Shown here: one piece after another, positions 37,801 through 49,085 of the stretch
Layout of the letters: each line of letters starts with the position of its first letter
How positions within the stretch are numbered: position 1 is the first letter of the stretch
From: Emergomyces orientalis
Taxonomy: Eukaryota > Ascomycota > Eurotiomycetes > Onygenales > Ajellomycetaceae
Length of the DNA stretch: 64,000 nt
Reading direction: 5' to 3'
Assembly (NCBI GenBank): GCA_002110485.1
Contig: MOWL01000008.1
Location: 156,332 to 220,331, forward strand
Translations under genes and position numbers: made by a program
Notes under the pieces: generated by a model
Seen by the model: only the letters and a program-made list of their open reading frames with translations
Database searches by the model: none
What the model was told of the DNA's origin: nothing

Positions 37801-39436
37801 GCTTTGGCACAGCAACACACACCCACACCCCAAGAAACAAAGAACTGTGGCTGCAATTTGGCTAATACCCGAACACGGATGCTTGCTTGGTCCTTCACTT
37901 CGGGGGCCACCGGCCTTGTTCAACGGAACTCTTATCCATCGCTTTGCCCAATAACCATCTCCTCCCCACCTCCCCTCCTCAAAGGCCCTGCTAAGAATAT
38001 GGCCCTAGCTTGACCTTAGCGTACTTAGCCCTGTGGATCATTTACGGATTTTTTTTTTCTTTTTGTCTTTTTTTTGCTGCTCGAAATAAACCTTTCAGAT
38101 ATATTCACTCGGTACAGCACCTCTACAGACAGGAATGTAACTATTATTAAGAAAGGATACCTAGTCGGAAAAGTATCGGGTAGAACAGGATAGAATAGGC
38201 AAGCCTCGTATATCCCGTTAGTTGCTCTTAAATTTTATTGCAATTGTTCTATTATATCGACTCCGTATCCTCTCAATGAAGTATTTAAGAATTGAGTTTG
38301 GGCAAGAAAACTGAACTGAGAGAGTTTTAGCGCCTAAGGGAATTTGACCTTTCTGCCAAAGGTTCAAGAAAGGAAAGACATATGAGTTTGAGTGAGGGGT
38401 ATTTTGAAGAAAATGAGTGGTGCAAATGAATTTGATATTCGTGGATTGCTCACATTCATTAAGGTATGAAAACGCGGAAGAAAAAAGAAAAAAGGTGAAT
38501 GGACTTGTACATGGACATGGGCTTTATATTCAATGTCAGAATATCGAAGAAGCCAACATGGGTACGCACGGATATCTATGTATCTATGAAGGTAATGTCT
38601 ATCTTTAACAGGGAACAGGTGAGCGGAAAACGAGCAAGGGAAGAAAAGAGAGAGGAAAAAAACACAAAACGCCGCTTTGATGCTTATCCATAATATCAAG
38701 GATTCGGAGTAGGAAGAATCAAACCAAAAAAAAAAGAAAGAGAAGCAAAAAAGGAAAAAAAGAGCAAAATCTTAAGTCTGCGAGCGACAGCAGGGTAGGC
38801 AAAATAGACATAGAAGGGAAGCAGAGAATGGTGACGCTGGCGATAATGATGTCAACATGCAGAAAACTATCGAGCATGCCCACAAACACTTTCGTTTTAA
38901 ACATCTGTGTCACTTGAGTCATAACAAACCCAACAGGTTGCTCGCGGTTGTGTTCTCTCTCCAGGGAAAAAAAGTGCGGGGTTGAAGGTAGAAAATTGGA
39001 GTCAGCAGCAGGGAGCTGGCCCGCCTGCGGAGAGATCCAGCATATCTGATTTCCAGATCTGAGAAGGGTTCGCAAAATCTTTCTGGAGTAATCATGTTGG
39101 TATTCACTGGCATGGTGAAAGGGTGTAATTCATGCGGCAGGAGGATGGCTGGCACAGCAGTAGAATTTCGGTTCCTTTAGTTGGTCTGACGTGATAGGTA
39201 AAGATACCTTGCGCTGGATGCAAAGAGTACAATAGCGTAACCCGGTGGTCCTCGCATGGTGGCGTCCGCGATGCTGTACCCCGACCTGTCCTAATTAAAA
39301 TTTCCTCTCCACTCCGCCCCACTCTTCCCATGTTCCTTATCCCCGGGCCGCCTCTTCTTCTTCTTCCCCTCTCCGTTTGCGAAAGGAGATAAAATAGCAA
39401 TGACGAGGGAGAAGAAAACTGATGGTATGGCAGGTG

Positions 39437-41027
39437 TCAAGCAAAAAACTCAGTTTCCAGCCAGTGCCTTACCACAATCTTTCCTTCATCGAAATTCTTC
39501 CTCGGCATTCGAACGATGATAGCCGCATGGCTGTGCCACGCCTTGTGGATATGAACCGGGTATTTCCGGAACTCAACAGAATTCAGGCTGTCGATTATCG
39601 CGAATTGTGACGGGGTTAGTGCCAAAGTGGGGATCTCGGGAACCCCGTTTTCAGATAGAGGCGGAGGGGTAGAGTGAGGAGGAGAAGGAGAAGCAGAAGG
39701 AGACAGAGTGGAAGACGATCGCTCAAGGATACGGCCGCCATCCTCTTTCAAGGTCTTCCGTGATGAAACATTATTGAGCGACTGTTCCATTCTCGGTATA
39801 GATGACCGGGATTGTCGCTTTGGGGAAGACGTGCCCTCAGCCCTGTCATCATTATCACGAAAGAGGTATTCCGGCTTTTGGGCGGCATTTACGGTCTCAT
39901 ACATATCCTCAACGGCATTCCGCATTTCTTCCACGATTAGCGGAACTTTGTACGATCCGAAAAACACGCCAGATTTCCCCTCTTCATGCCTTCGGATGCG
40001 CCTTTTACTGCGAACAGTTTGGATAGCAGCGTTTATGAGGTAAAGGATTGATGCAATTGGCACGAATATAAATAAAAACATGTAGAGCGGCAGTGCAGTG
40101 AGCAACGACATGCTCCGCCTAATCACCCATCTACGGAACGGCGCCGAATCTTTCCCACCTTTCATAATGATGTACTTATCCGGGTTCACAATAACAGGCG
40201 AATAACCCTGCAAGTAGTTTATGTGGTATTTATCCAGTTCCATAAAAGGATCTGTCTTCGATATTCCCGTTGTATAGAACACAGCCGCCTTATCATTGAC
40301 GATGTTCGCGTAAAGACTTCGATGTTTGAACTTTGCCAGGCCCAGCATAAATATACTGCCTGGGGTTGCGAGAACGCTGAGCAGCGGTTTGCCAGTGTCC
40401 CGGAACGAATCGATCATGAAAAGTTGTCGGCCCGACGCTGAGATTGTTCTCGCCCCAAGAACGTTCCAGAAATGACTCTTTTTTGCTGGACTTCTTACCC
40501 CTACGTGGGGAGTTGCAAAGGTTGTGAAATTGACAGGTTGGATTTTATCGAAGTATCCCTTGGCATATAGAAGTCCAATAGCATATCGAGACACCAGACC
40601 TCCTAAAGAGTAGCCAACTATGCTCAGTTTCCGGATATCGTAGCCTTGCTCATTTAAAGTCTCCAAGGCTTCTTCGATCTCATGGGCTACACGCTCACCA
40701 CCCCGCTCGATTCCATCGTAAGTGAGCGTCCCGGCATTTCGCTTCACGGCCAGGATATACAGTTTATCCCCATGTCTCTCTCGTAATGCACCCGCGATAT
40801 AGTCAAAATGGGAAGGATTACCATGCAGCCTAGTCAACCACTGGTTAGCTCATCAATTTCAAATGTTTACAGCAGAGGGTAAAGCAAACAAACACCGGTG
40901 CATAGGTCTAGATCCAGCAATAACAAACAGGGCCGACTCACCCGTGAACAAGGACGCAAAGATGATCTGTTTTCTTCTTGCTTCCTGGAGGATAAGCTCG
41001 AACTTCTTCTTCTTCTTCTTCTTCCAT
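39437..41027 (-). CDS. DUF676 serine esterase / putative phospholipase (Lpl1/Rog1 family)
   Basis: Exons are 40942-41027 and 39437-40829, giving 492 residues. The first exon encodes M, seven Glu, then a basic patch and DHLCVLVHG. The junction (donor GTGAGT, acceptor ACTAG) yields the oxyanion-hole region VHGLHGNPSHFDYIA. The nucleophile elbow GYSLGG places the catalytic Ser at about residue 103. FATPHVGVRSP follows, as in yeast Lpl1, Rog1 and YOR059C. A hydrophobic helix pair at about 271-296 suits attachment to the lipid-droplet or ER surface. A Ser/Pro-rich low-complexity linker follows. The C-terminal AWHSHAAII probably carries the catalytic His. Expected role is phospholipid or monoacylglycerol hydrolysis. 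It is transcribed divergently from the Rex3-type gene. Confidence 0.9.
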
Positions 41028-42027
41028 GGTGCTGCGAAGCAGCTGGCTGCTAGAATGTGGAGAGACAAAAATAAAGAGTAAGAAAAGTTGATGTCTCAGT
41101 CGCCGTAGATTGCCCAGGTTTCTCAGAATGTTTGCTTTTCGCCTTCCTTATCAGCGAATCGCGGGTGTTCAATGGTTCCAGGGCGTCGGTATCTACTTTT
41201 TGTTTGCCGCGCGCTTATTTAGGCATGTGACCGACCGCTCAATGGCACTAGCCTCTCTGACGCCTCAGCACCATCACACTCACAGCTCAGCTTCTTAGCC
41301 AACAGTGAACGAGCCTGCAGGTACAAGCAGTTGTTGTGTACAGGCGTTGAAAGGTTCGTTATCAGCCAATGTTTGCGACTTGATTGTGAATTTTTAATGG
41401 AACGCAAAGGACAAAATAAGGTCGGGATCCTTGGGCCCCTTTCCATTTACAGCCCCTTACGAGTTCCCCGCTAGAAAAGAGCTCTGATCTCGTGGACAAC
41501 TTCCGAAAGAAAGGAGGCGGCAATCGCCCATCTGTCCCGCCTCATTACGGAGACGTGGCGGCATTAATTGGAACTTCCAACTCAGGTCCTTTATCTGTCA
41601 CATCGCCACCAAATTATCATTTAACTCGTCGACAGCCACAACTTTAGCATCTCACCCAGACATATAGAATTCTTAAGCAGGCTGAAATAGGCCTAATTGC
41701 TGCATCGCCAAGAGCACACCCCAGCCGGGCACTTGCATTTTTGTTTCATGTTGCATATCAGCCTCGAAACAGCTGTCGGAGACGAGTCAATAATATTTTG
41801 CTCCGGATTCATGCGGGGCGTCCATTGGATCATTTTGGTTGGCTTCAGTTGTTGTACAAACGACATCACAAACGTTAAACGAAGAAGCTATGAGGATGAG
41901 ACATCGTCTCTGACTTCGGAACTGTGATATTTTTATCCATTTGTTGTAGGTGGAAAGCTTGCCAACAAGGCTCAGCGCTTTGATCCCAAATTCGAGCTGT
42001 AACGGTAGTACAAAGGAAGAGCCTGTC
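41028..42027. promoter_or_regulatory. Shared divergent promoter region (DUF676 esterase / Rex3-type exonuclease)
   Basis: One kilobase separates two outward-facing start codons. A sequence ending TTGTTGTAG at 41949, in front of the exonuclease frame, looks like an intron acceptor, so the exonuclease may have a spliced 5' UTR. No coding sequence is supported inside. Confidence 0.45.
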
Positions 42028-44118
42028 ATGATGTTTAATCATCTGGGACTTTTTAAAAATGTCATATGTCCCGAGGGCGACCGTTGTGGGCTTTTAAACT
42101 GCATTTTCGATCATACAGACAAAGAATCTACCCCTGTATCCGTTGTTCCTCTAGCAGCTTCGACTCCCGTACCCGAAACTATTCCTCCTGCAGCTTCTAC
42201 AGACGATGAGCCACTTCGAAAACGAAGACAAATTGATGGTACAACTGAAGCTAGACCACCCCTTTCATCGAATAGCAAGGATCAGGAACCAAGGCCTAGA
42301 TACATAGGAAATGGAGTCGTGAAAGAATCCAACGGGAACCCAACTCAACATTCGTCTCGTGAAAATGATCAAAATTTGATCTCTGTAATTAGAACTGTTT
42401 CCCCACCTCCTGTTTCTCGTCTATCAACATCTACGAGCACTCCGAGGAAGGCACCTATCTCGACGTCGTCAGATAAAGCAGAGCAAAATGGGAACACTCA
42501 TCCCCAAAGACAAGTAAAAAAGGAACCGCTAAACCCCAGACACATTGCCAGACCCCCAGCATCGCACACAGTGCGTATGTCTATCCTAACCAAACTTCAT
42601 GACGCCATGGTCCAGCTAAATAGGCAAGTCATCGCAGAAAAAGATTCCTCAAAGAGGGTTTTTATCCTATCCGCTGATGAGCTTGTGGCGATGGCTCTGG
42701 ATGAAGAGGAAAAAGCGGCAAAGGAACATTCTTCAGTATATGCCAACGTCATAAAGCTCCGCATTGCGAAACTCAGGAAAATGGCCAGAGAAGAATGGGA
42801 AAGTAACGTCTCGAGATATATTATCGCTAAATTCGGTCCACCACCAGGGGACAAACCCAAGGAGCCGGACGAAGAAATAATCACGGGATTAAACATAGAA
42901 GAAGAAATCTCTCTCCTTTCAAAACTCCATGCTTCTCGAGAACATTTAGGCAGAGCTGGATATGTCATCGTTCCACCTACGAATGAGGAGATCGAGGCGG
43001 CAAAGCGCGGGGCTGAAGCAGCTCAAGGATGGGAACAATGTGAGCGTTGCAACGGCAGATTCCAAGTCTTCCCAGGTCGAAGGGAGGATGGGCTTTTAGC
43101 CTCAGGAGGACCCTGCACGTACCACCATGCGAAACCACTTCGACCCCAAAAGAAGAAAACAGACCACATCACCGGCCACAAAGAATCATACTATCCATGC
43201 TGCAACGAAACAATCGGGACCTCTGCGGGGTGTACGAAGGCTAAATGGCATGTCTTCAAGGTGTCCGAGGTAAAGCGGCTTGCTGCAGTTCTACAATTCA
43301 AAGAAACACCCAGACAACCAAACAAAACTACGCCATCCCCAGTCTGCTTCGACTGCGAAATGGGCTATACCACGTTAGGCCTTGAACTCATCCGCCTCAC
43401 AGCCATCTCGTGGCCCCAAGGGGAAAAACTCCTCGACATTCTAGTAAAGCCAATAGGAGAAATTCTAGACTTGAACTCCCGCTATTCCGGTGTGCGTCCC
43501 GAACACTTCATCAAAGCCACCCCGCATAATGCTTCCTCGTCTACTATGACTACTCCGCAATCGGATTCCAAGAACCCACCATCACCACCACCACCACCAC
43601 CATCATCATCCGACGACAAAAATACCCTCCAACCCTTCCCCGTCGTCGACTCCCCCAGCGCCGCCCGCGACCTGCTCTTCCAACTCATCCAACCCGAAAC
43701 CCCTCTAATCGGCCACGCGCTCGAAAACGACCTCAACGCCTGCCGCATCATCCACCCGACAATCGTCGACACAGCCCTCCTCTACCCGCACCCAGGCGGC
43801 CTGCCATACCGCTTCGGCCTGCGGGCGCTCACGCGCAAATTCCTGAACAGGCATATACAAGCCGGTGGCGGCGAGCTGGGGCATGACTCTATGGAGGATG
43901 CGAAGGCGACGGGGGACTTGGTTAGGATTAAGATTCGGGAGACGTGGAAGGCGCTGAAGAGGGTTGGATATTCGTTTGAGAGGGGGAAGCTGGTGGATCC
44001 CCCGGGAGGGGTGATGAAGGATGGCGTTACTGGCGTTCAGGGGCAAGAGTCAGATACATTTTTGAGTAGTGGTGTTCTGGGTCATGGAGCGGGGATGAAG
44101 AGGAAAGAAGGTGAATAA
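42028..44118 (+). CDS. REX3: RNA exonuclease 3 (Rex3-type, DEDDh family)
   Basis: 3'-5' exoribonuclease of the Rexo1/Rex3 group, which trims RNase MRP and other small RNAs in yeast. From the ATG at 42028 (a second ATG follows directly) the protein has 696 residues and no intron. The frame is open further upstream but lacks an ATG and is preceded by an acceptor-like site. Residues 14-29 form a CCCH finger (C14-x5-C20-x4-C25-x3-H29) after MFNHLGLFK. Residues about 50-170 are disordered and a helical region follows. A Cys/His cluster lies at about 335-405 (CERCNGRF, CTYHH, YPCCNE). The exonuclease acids are D442 and E444 (FDCEMG), D568 (ENDLNAC) and H619/D624 (HDSMED). A Ser/Pro-rich insertion at about 500-540 splits the nuclease domain. 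The symbol is by family resemblance. Confidence 0.88.
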   Translation: MMFNHLGLFKNVICPEGDRCGLLNCIFDHTDKESTPVSVVPLAASTPVPETIPPAASTDDEPLRKRRQIDGTTEARPPLSSNSKDQEPRPRYIGNGVVKESNGNPTQHSSRENDQNLISVIRTVSPPPVSRLSTSTSTPRKAPISTSSDKAEQNGNTHPQRQVKKEPLNPRHIARPPASHTVRMSILTKLHDAMVQLNRQVIAEKDSSKRVFILSADELVAMALDEEEKAAKEHSSVYANVIKLRIAKLRKMAREEWESNVSRYIIAKFGPPPGDKPKEPDEEIITGLNIEEEISLLSKLHASREHLGRAGYVIVPPTNEEIEAAKRGAEAAQGWEQCERCNGRFQVFPGRREDGLLASGGPCTYHHAKPLRPQKKKTDHITGHKESYYPCCNETIGTSAGCTKAKWHVFKVSEVKRLAAVLQFKETPRQPNKTTPSPVCFDCEMGYTTLGLELIRLTAISWPQGEKLLDILVKPIGEILDLNSRYSGVRPEHFIKATPHNASSSTMTTPQSDSKNPPSPPPPPPSSSDDKNTLQPFPVVDSPSAARDLLFQLIQPETPLIGHALENDLNACRIIHPTIVDTALLYPHPGGLPYRFGLRALTRKFLNRHIQAGGGELGHDSMEDAKATGDLVRIKIRETWKALKRVGYSFERGKLVDPPGGVMKDGVTGVQGQESDTFLSSGVLGHGAGMKRKEGE

Positions 44119-44812
44119 ATGGCCTAGGAATTTGTTTTAGGTTCTGCTTTTACCGGTTTTACTAAACCCGTATTTATTTATCCATCAGATGGATGGTCTG
44201 ATATTTTCAACTGTTGTCCGGTGTTGGTTTTGGTTTTGTTGTATTTTCTTTTCTTAAATTAAGATGACGGGGGGTTTTTTTTTTTAATCTATCCATTTCC
44301 GGAGACGCAACTTCCACCTCAAGAAATACTTACCTTGAAAATCCAGCGATTTTTCTTCTGCGCGAGGGCGGTGATATGCATAAGCTATATATCGCCACAC
44401 CTTCCAATGCTCTGTGGGCGAACTTGACCATGACTACAATCAAGTTTGCAGAGCGCCATATAGCAACTGGAAATAAGACATGTTCAATAATGTATTGTGA
44501 AACCATAAAGCGGGAGTATATTTTCGATTTCCTGAAATCTCACGAGATTCCTACCATCAACTAACCGGAGAGTGTTTGAGGGGTGGGGAAATAATCATGA
44601 CGTTTTTCTTTTTTCATGTAATAACATGAGAGAAAAGATCCCAACCGAGAAAACACCCCCTCCCTCCCCTCCTCCCCCTAAAAAGTTAAATAAAATATGT
44701 AGATACCATAGACATCCATTCATGCCATCAAAAATAAGTCCCTGCTTTAAGAACCAGTCACACAACATTATCCACATCCACATCCACATCCATCAATTTT
44801 TTATTTTCACAT
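44119..44812. other. Intergenic between convergent REX3 and RPL22
   Basis: About 690 bp, 3' flanks of two convergent genes. It includes a T tract near 44275-44285 and a CACATC tract near 44770-44793 next to the RPL22 stop. No gene is seen. Confidence 0.55.
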
Positions 44813-45788
44813 CTAATCCTCATCCTCATCAGCCTCGTCGTTGACGACATTGTAGAAGCGCAGTTCATAGACGCCCTTGGCAGTGGAGACGACACGCAAC
44901 CAATCGCGGAGCTGTTGTTTCTTGAGGAATTTTTTCGTCCTATATACAAACGCAAAGGAAAAATATAATCGTTAGCATTCCAGCATGGTAGCAACCTCTC
45001 TTCCCACCAAGGAAAAAAAAGTCAGTGGCGACACGGATCACGACGGTATCTACAGTCGCTTCCATAGAGTCCCCGGGAGGGGAGGGGGAACACGTACAGG
45101 TATTTCAAATACCGTCCAGAGAAAGGAATGTGTGTGACGACCTCAATCTTTCCATCGCCGGTCTGGGCGATCTGGACGGAGTCGCCGAGGTTGCCAACGC
45201 GGCCCTCAACCTTGACTTTGTCGTGCAAGAATTTTTCGAAGGCGGAGACGTCGAAGATCTTATCGTTGGCTGGCTGGGAGCAGTTGATGATATACTGTTA
45301 TAGATTTTATGGGATGGTTAGAGGAGGTTGCAGGGGGCGGCAGAATAGGAGGAGAGATTATTTGTAGGTTGGTTTGTGCATACCTTCTTCGTCACCTTCT
45401 GGGGCTTACGGGCCTGTTATATTTCGAACATCGGGCGGAGCGGAGGTTGCTGGTTAGCCTACTGTTCCTGACTTTCTTTTTTTTTTTTTGGAATAGTGGA
45501 AAGAGGAAATTTTTGTTTCTTCCAAATCCCTTGAAATTCGTTCTATTTCTCCATCCCTCCTCCCCCCTTCCAAACCCTCTTGCCTTCCGTCCTTTCTATC
45601 AACCCATTCCATCCATCACCTATCCTTTTACGAAAGGTGGGATATGCATCAGATCTGATAGGGGAGAACAGGAGAGCAGACCAGAGGAGAGGAAAGGCGG
45701 AGAAGGGAGAAGAGAGAAGCGGAGATCAAGGGGGAACAGCAAAGCGGTTTGAGGTCGTGAGGAGGAGACGTACAGATTGGGGAGCCAT
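44813..45788 (-). CDS. RPL22: 60S ribosomal protein eL22
   Basis: Exons, in order of translation, are 45774-45788, 45384-45413, 45098-45294 and 44813-44939, totalling 369 nt or 122 residues. The protein starts MAPQSARKPQKVTKKYIINC. It contains FLHDKVKVEGRVGNLGDSV and ends with an acidic tail DEADEDED, as in all eL22 proteins. The first exon is 15 nt and the second 30 nt. Intron 1 is 360 bp, long for this genome, which is common in ribosomal protein genes. The mature protein sits near the large-subunit exit tunnel. All four exons agree in frame. No snoRNA boxes were evident in the introns. Confidence 0.95.
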
Positions 45789-47562
45789 TGTGAATTAGCT
45801 GAGAGGGAGGGAGATGTAGCCGCAAAGAGGTCGATATCCTGCGGGATTGGTGTAGTAGTTGGAGTGATTGTCTTTTTTCTTCAGAGGTTGAGATCGAATG
45901 CCCAGGCAAAAGGGAGGGAAAGAGCCCGCTGTGGGAAGGGAACTCTTGGCGTTAGGGCTAGGGCTCGAAGGTCATGTGATAGAGTTTCTTGTAGAAAAAA
46001 AGAGAGAACTGTGACCATATCATCTATTATTAGTAAAACCTAGGAACTTTTATGGATAACGTTACTATTGAAGGCGTTGTCTAGGGCTCTCTGGGCCAAA
46101 AGTAACTACAGGGTGTAAATGAGGAAACGTGTTGTTCTCTATTTTCTACAAGTTACTCCCATTCCACGAAGCTCCCATACGGCTTGTTTTGCAGCTGACA
46201 CAAAAGCCATTAGCACATATCTAGATACTGCTGAGCAGTTGAATGAAACAGTCAGTACATATAGTTCAAAGCGGCTTCTGAGGCTTGCGTCAACTGATGA
46301 GATCAAACGTCACATCACAACAGCCAACCTGATCGTTCTTCCGGGCTACATATGTCAGGGCATCGCAGAATAATATGGCTAAACCACAGAACAAAGACGC
46401 CACCCACATAATAGTTTAAGCCAGCGGGGTAATCCGAATAGTCCACCAAAAACAGGCAAAATGAGTTTCAGTGGGCACCCAGGTAACAGGAGAAGGATGA
46501 AAGATTTCTAAGCAGAACGGTGAAACTTGGAAGCTTTCGATGCCATGTCAAACTCAGCACAAAACTAGCTTCGTATCTATGCTCCAGCGTAGCTGAGCGA
46601 AAAAAATTCCAAATCATCAGAGTTTACGGAGCATGTGCTGGTTGATCCAGCCATATTGCTCTTCGGCGACTAGCACCTTGAAACTACATTGCTACTAGCC
46701 CCTAGCTAACACTCCATGATATGCAGCTGTTCTCTCATTGCAACAATATTGGAGGACTCGATTACCAGTCTCGCGTTTGGGAAGAAGGAAAGAATTTCTC
46801 ATGATGACTGGTAATCTCATGAATGATCGAAAGGTGCAAAAACCGACAAGGAATGGTGCAATGACGAAAAACAACTAGTTCATCCAAATGTACAGCCTAG
46901 AAAGCGGGATGATGAACCCTGGTTATCTCGAGTCTGCAACCGGACTTTGCGGAAATTTCAGCCACCGCCGAGTCGGCATGGGCAGTGGGGCACAGGGCTG
47001 CCCTGTCCTCTGGATGGCAAATGTATACAGTACGCCGTTGGACAGAGATCTCGGAGCCAATGATACTACTTAACAGTGTGTTGTCGAGGAAATGCATGCA
47101 CCATAATTAAAATTCAGTAGTCATTGCCATGGGGAGTCCTGCCGCTTCTGAGAATGAGATGCGTGTATATATTTATCCGTATAAATTAGATACATCATCA
47201 TACACCAGTCCGAGCGTGCACAAAAAGTAATTGTCATAGTTTCAAAGCCACCATGTTATGCCGAGGTCCAGACTCTCCAGGAACTTGATCCTTCGTTCTT
47301 GCCACCATTTTAGCATCATAGCATAACTAGCTCCTTCCCACCCGCCAACATCCACAGCAAACATCATACATCAACATCTTCAAGCATAAGAAAAATCATT
47401 TCTCTTGACATTATTCTTCTCTACTCTTATATATACCCCTTATTCAACAACCACACACACACACACACGCGCACGCGGTGCTCGAGTTTTCAAAAATAAC
47501 CAGCTATTCCCATAACCAAGTATCTCAATATCCCCTCCCCGCCTCCACCAGCCACCATCGTC
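45789..47562. other. Intergenic between divergent RPL22 and GPX3
   Basis: About 1.8 kb between divergent starts. A short CA repeat lies at about 47450-47470, within the likely leader of the peroxidase gene. Small frames at 46119-46373 and 46888-47073 carry no recognisable motif. No gene is supported. Confidence 0.5.
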
Positions 47563-48201
47563 ATGTCGTCCGCCACGTCCTTCTACGACTTCGAACCTCT
47601 CGATAGTACGTCAAATGGATATGCCACGGCCAAATTCCCCCCAAACCTCAGAAGAAAAAATTATATATGATCTAACAACCAAACAGAGAAAGGCGATCCC
47701 TTCCCCCTAACAAGCCTAAAAGGCAAGGTGGTCCTAGTCGTCAACACAGCCTCCAAATGCGGCTTCACCCCGCAGTTCAAGGGCCTGGAATCCCTCTACA
47801 CATCCATCAACAGCGCCCATCCAGACAAATTCACCATAATCGGATTTCCCTGCAACCAATTCGGCTCTCAGGACCCAGGTTCCAACGACGAGATCCAAAC
47901 TTTCTGCTCCGTCAATTATGGTGTCACCTTCCCCGTGCTCGGAAAAGTGGACGTGAACGGCGACAATGCCGCGCCGTTGTGGAAGTGGTTGAAGACGGAG
48001 ATGCCCGGCTTGATGGGGATGAAACGCGTCAAATGGAACTTTGAGAAATTCTTGATTGGGGCGGATGGGAAGGTTGTGCACCGGTGGGCGAGTGTGACGA
48101 AGCCCGAGTCGTTGAAGGGCCCGATTGAGAAGGAGATTGAGAGGGCGGAGAAGGAGAAGGCGGCTCCGGAGATTCCCACGGACCCTGCGCCGCAATTGTG
48201 A
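47563..48201 (+). CDS. HYR1: Thiol peroxidase of the glutathione-peroxidase family (Gpx3/Hyr1)
   Basis: Exons are 47563-47605 and 47687-48201, giving 185 residues. The peroxidatic residue is Cys39 in NTASKCGF, encoded by TGC, so this is not a selenoprotein. The partner residues are Gln72 (FPCNQFG) and Trp131/Asn132 (VKWNFEKF). Cys88, in QTFCSVNYG, matches the resolving cysteine of yeast Gpx3. It should therefore reduce hydroperoxides using thioredoxin and may relay peroxide signals to a Yap1-type regulator. It is slightly longer than yeast Gpx3, with a Glu/Lys-rich C-terminal helix ending DPAPQL. The start lies in a strong context (CGTCATGTC) after a CA-rich leader. Confidence 0.95.
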
Positions 48202-49085
48202 TCGACTTTAGGTCGGTTGGATGGGGTTGGTGATAATGAATAGGCGATGGATGACGTTTGTCTCTCTACTCAACTTCGTTTGTTTTTCTTCCTTTTCTTT
48301 TTTTTTTTTTTTTTTTTTTTTTTTCGTTTGCTTTATTTTTTGCTTTGATTTAAATTTGTATACCTTACTCTTTGGGCAGGGTGATTAATCACCATTCTTA
48401 TACCAAATGGAACCCCCCTCCCCCCTCCCCCCTTACCCCTCAAACGACACCCGCGGGCGCAAATGCTCTAACTCCCCGCTTTAGCATTCGATCAGACTGT
48501 TATCAGAGATTCCCCCCTTTATCACGTTTACTGCTTCTGTTTGCCTTTTTTGGTGGGATATGCCTTTTTGTGCCTTTTCTTAATGTCTCCTTCTTGTTAT
48601 AGTTTACCGTGTGTTCTCTCTCTCCCACCTCTCTCTGCTCCAGCTTCACCTGTTTTATGATACCAAAAGGAAAATAGTCTTGTATAATTATCAACAGACG
48701 AAAACACAATACCAAGTTGTATTTTTTATTTTAAAACATCAAACGTGTTATTTTGGTTAATTTGCTGAACTTGACTATACTTCATGAAGAAATATGTAAG
48801 TTACATAGAAGAGGAAGAGGATGAGGCTGGATGCGAGTTTCAACGACTCTAATTTATCCATTCATTTATTCCCACGCGGCTTTATTTTATTTTTTAACTT
48901 GTTTGGCCCCATTCTTACAAACTTCCTTCCAACGTCCATGACATCGACGTCATTTTGATGCCTGTCATTCATATATGTTCAATTCATGCATACATGTCTG
49001 CAATTATGATGAACTAGAAAATGAAATCTTCGTTCTATCCATTCCCCATCCATTTCCATCCATTTCCATCTATTTATCCATTCAT
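48202..49085. other. Intergenic between convergent GPX3 and translin
   Basis: About 880 bp. It contains a T27 tract at 48298-48324 and a C-rich patch near 48413-48432. Probably 3' UTRs of two convergent genes; no coding content is seen. Confidence 0.55.

Larger units (their letters stand above)
33639..39436. other. Gene-free 5.8-kb AT-rich stretch with simple repeats
   Basis: No gene can be supported on either strand. It contains a G12 tract near 33751-33762, a CT tract joined to a TA tract at 33951-34007, a C-rich tract at about 34187-34206, an imperfect hairpin at about 34862-34886, a G15 tract at 35822-35836, T tracts near 36170 and 38050 and A/G-rich tracts near 38730-38765. A short minus-strand frame at 36146-36427 begins with a plausible ATG (MAAKTSSARL) but has no recognisable motif. 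Confidence 0.5.

Noticed and set aside
45414..45773. Intronic snoRNA in RPL22 intron 1
   Set aside because: No paired C and D boxes or H/ACA hairpin visible.
46640..46665. Short match to the 5' end of small-subunit rRNA (CTGGTTGATCCAGCC)
   Set aside because: Similarity ends after about 18 bases and no further rRNA sequence follows; coincidence.
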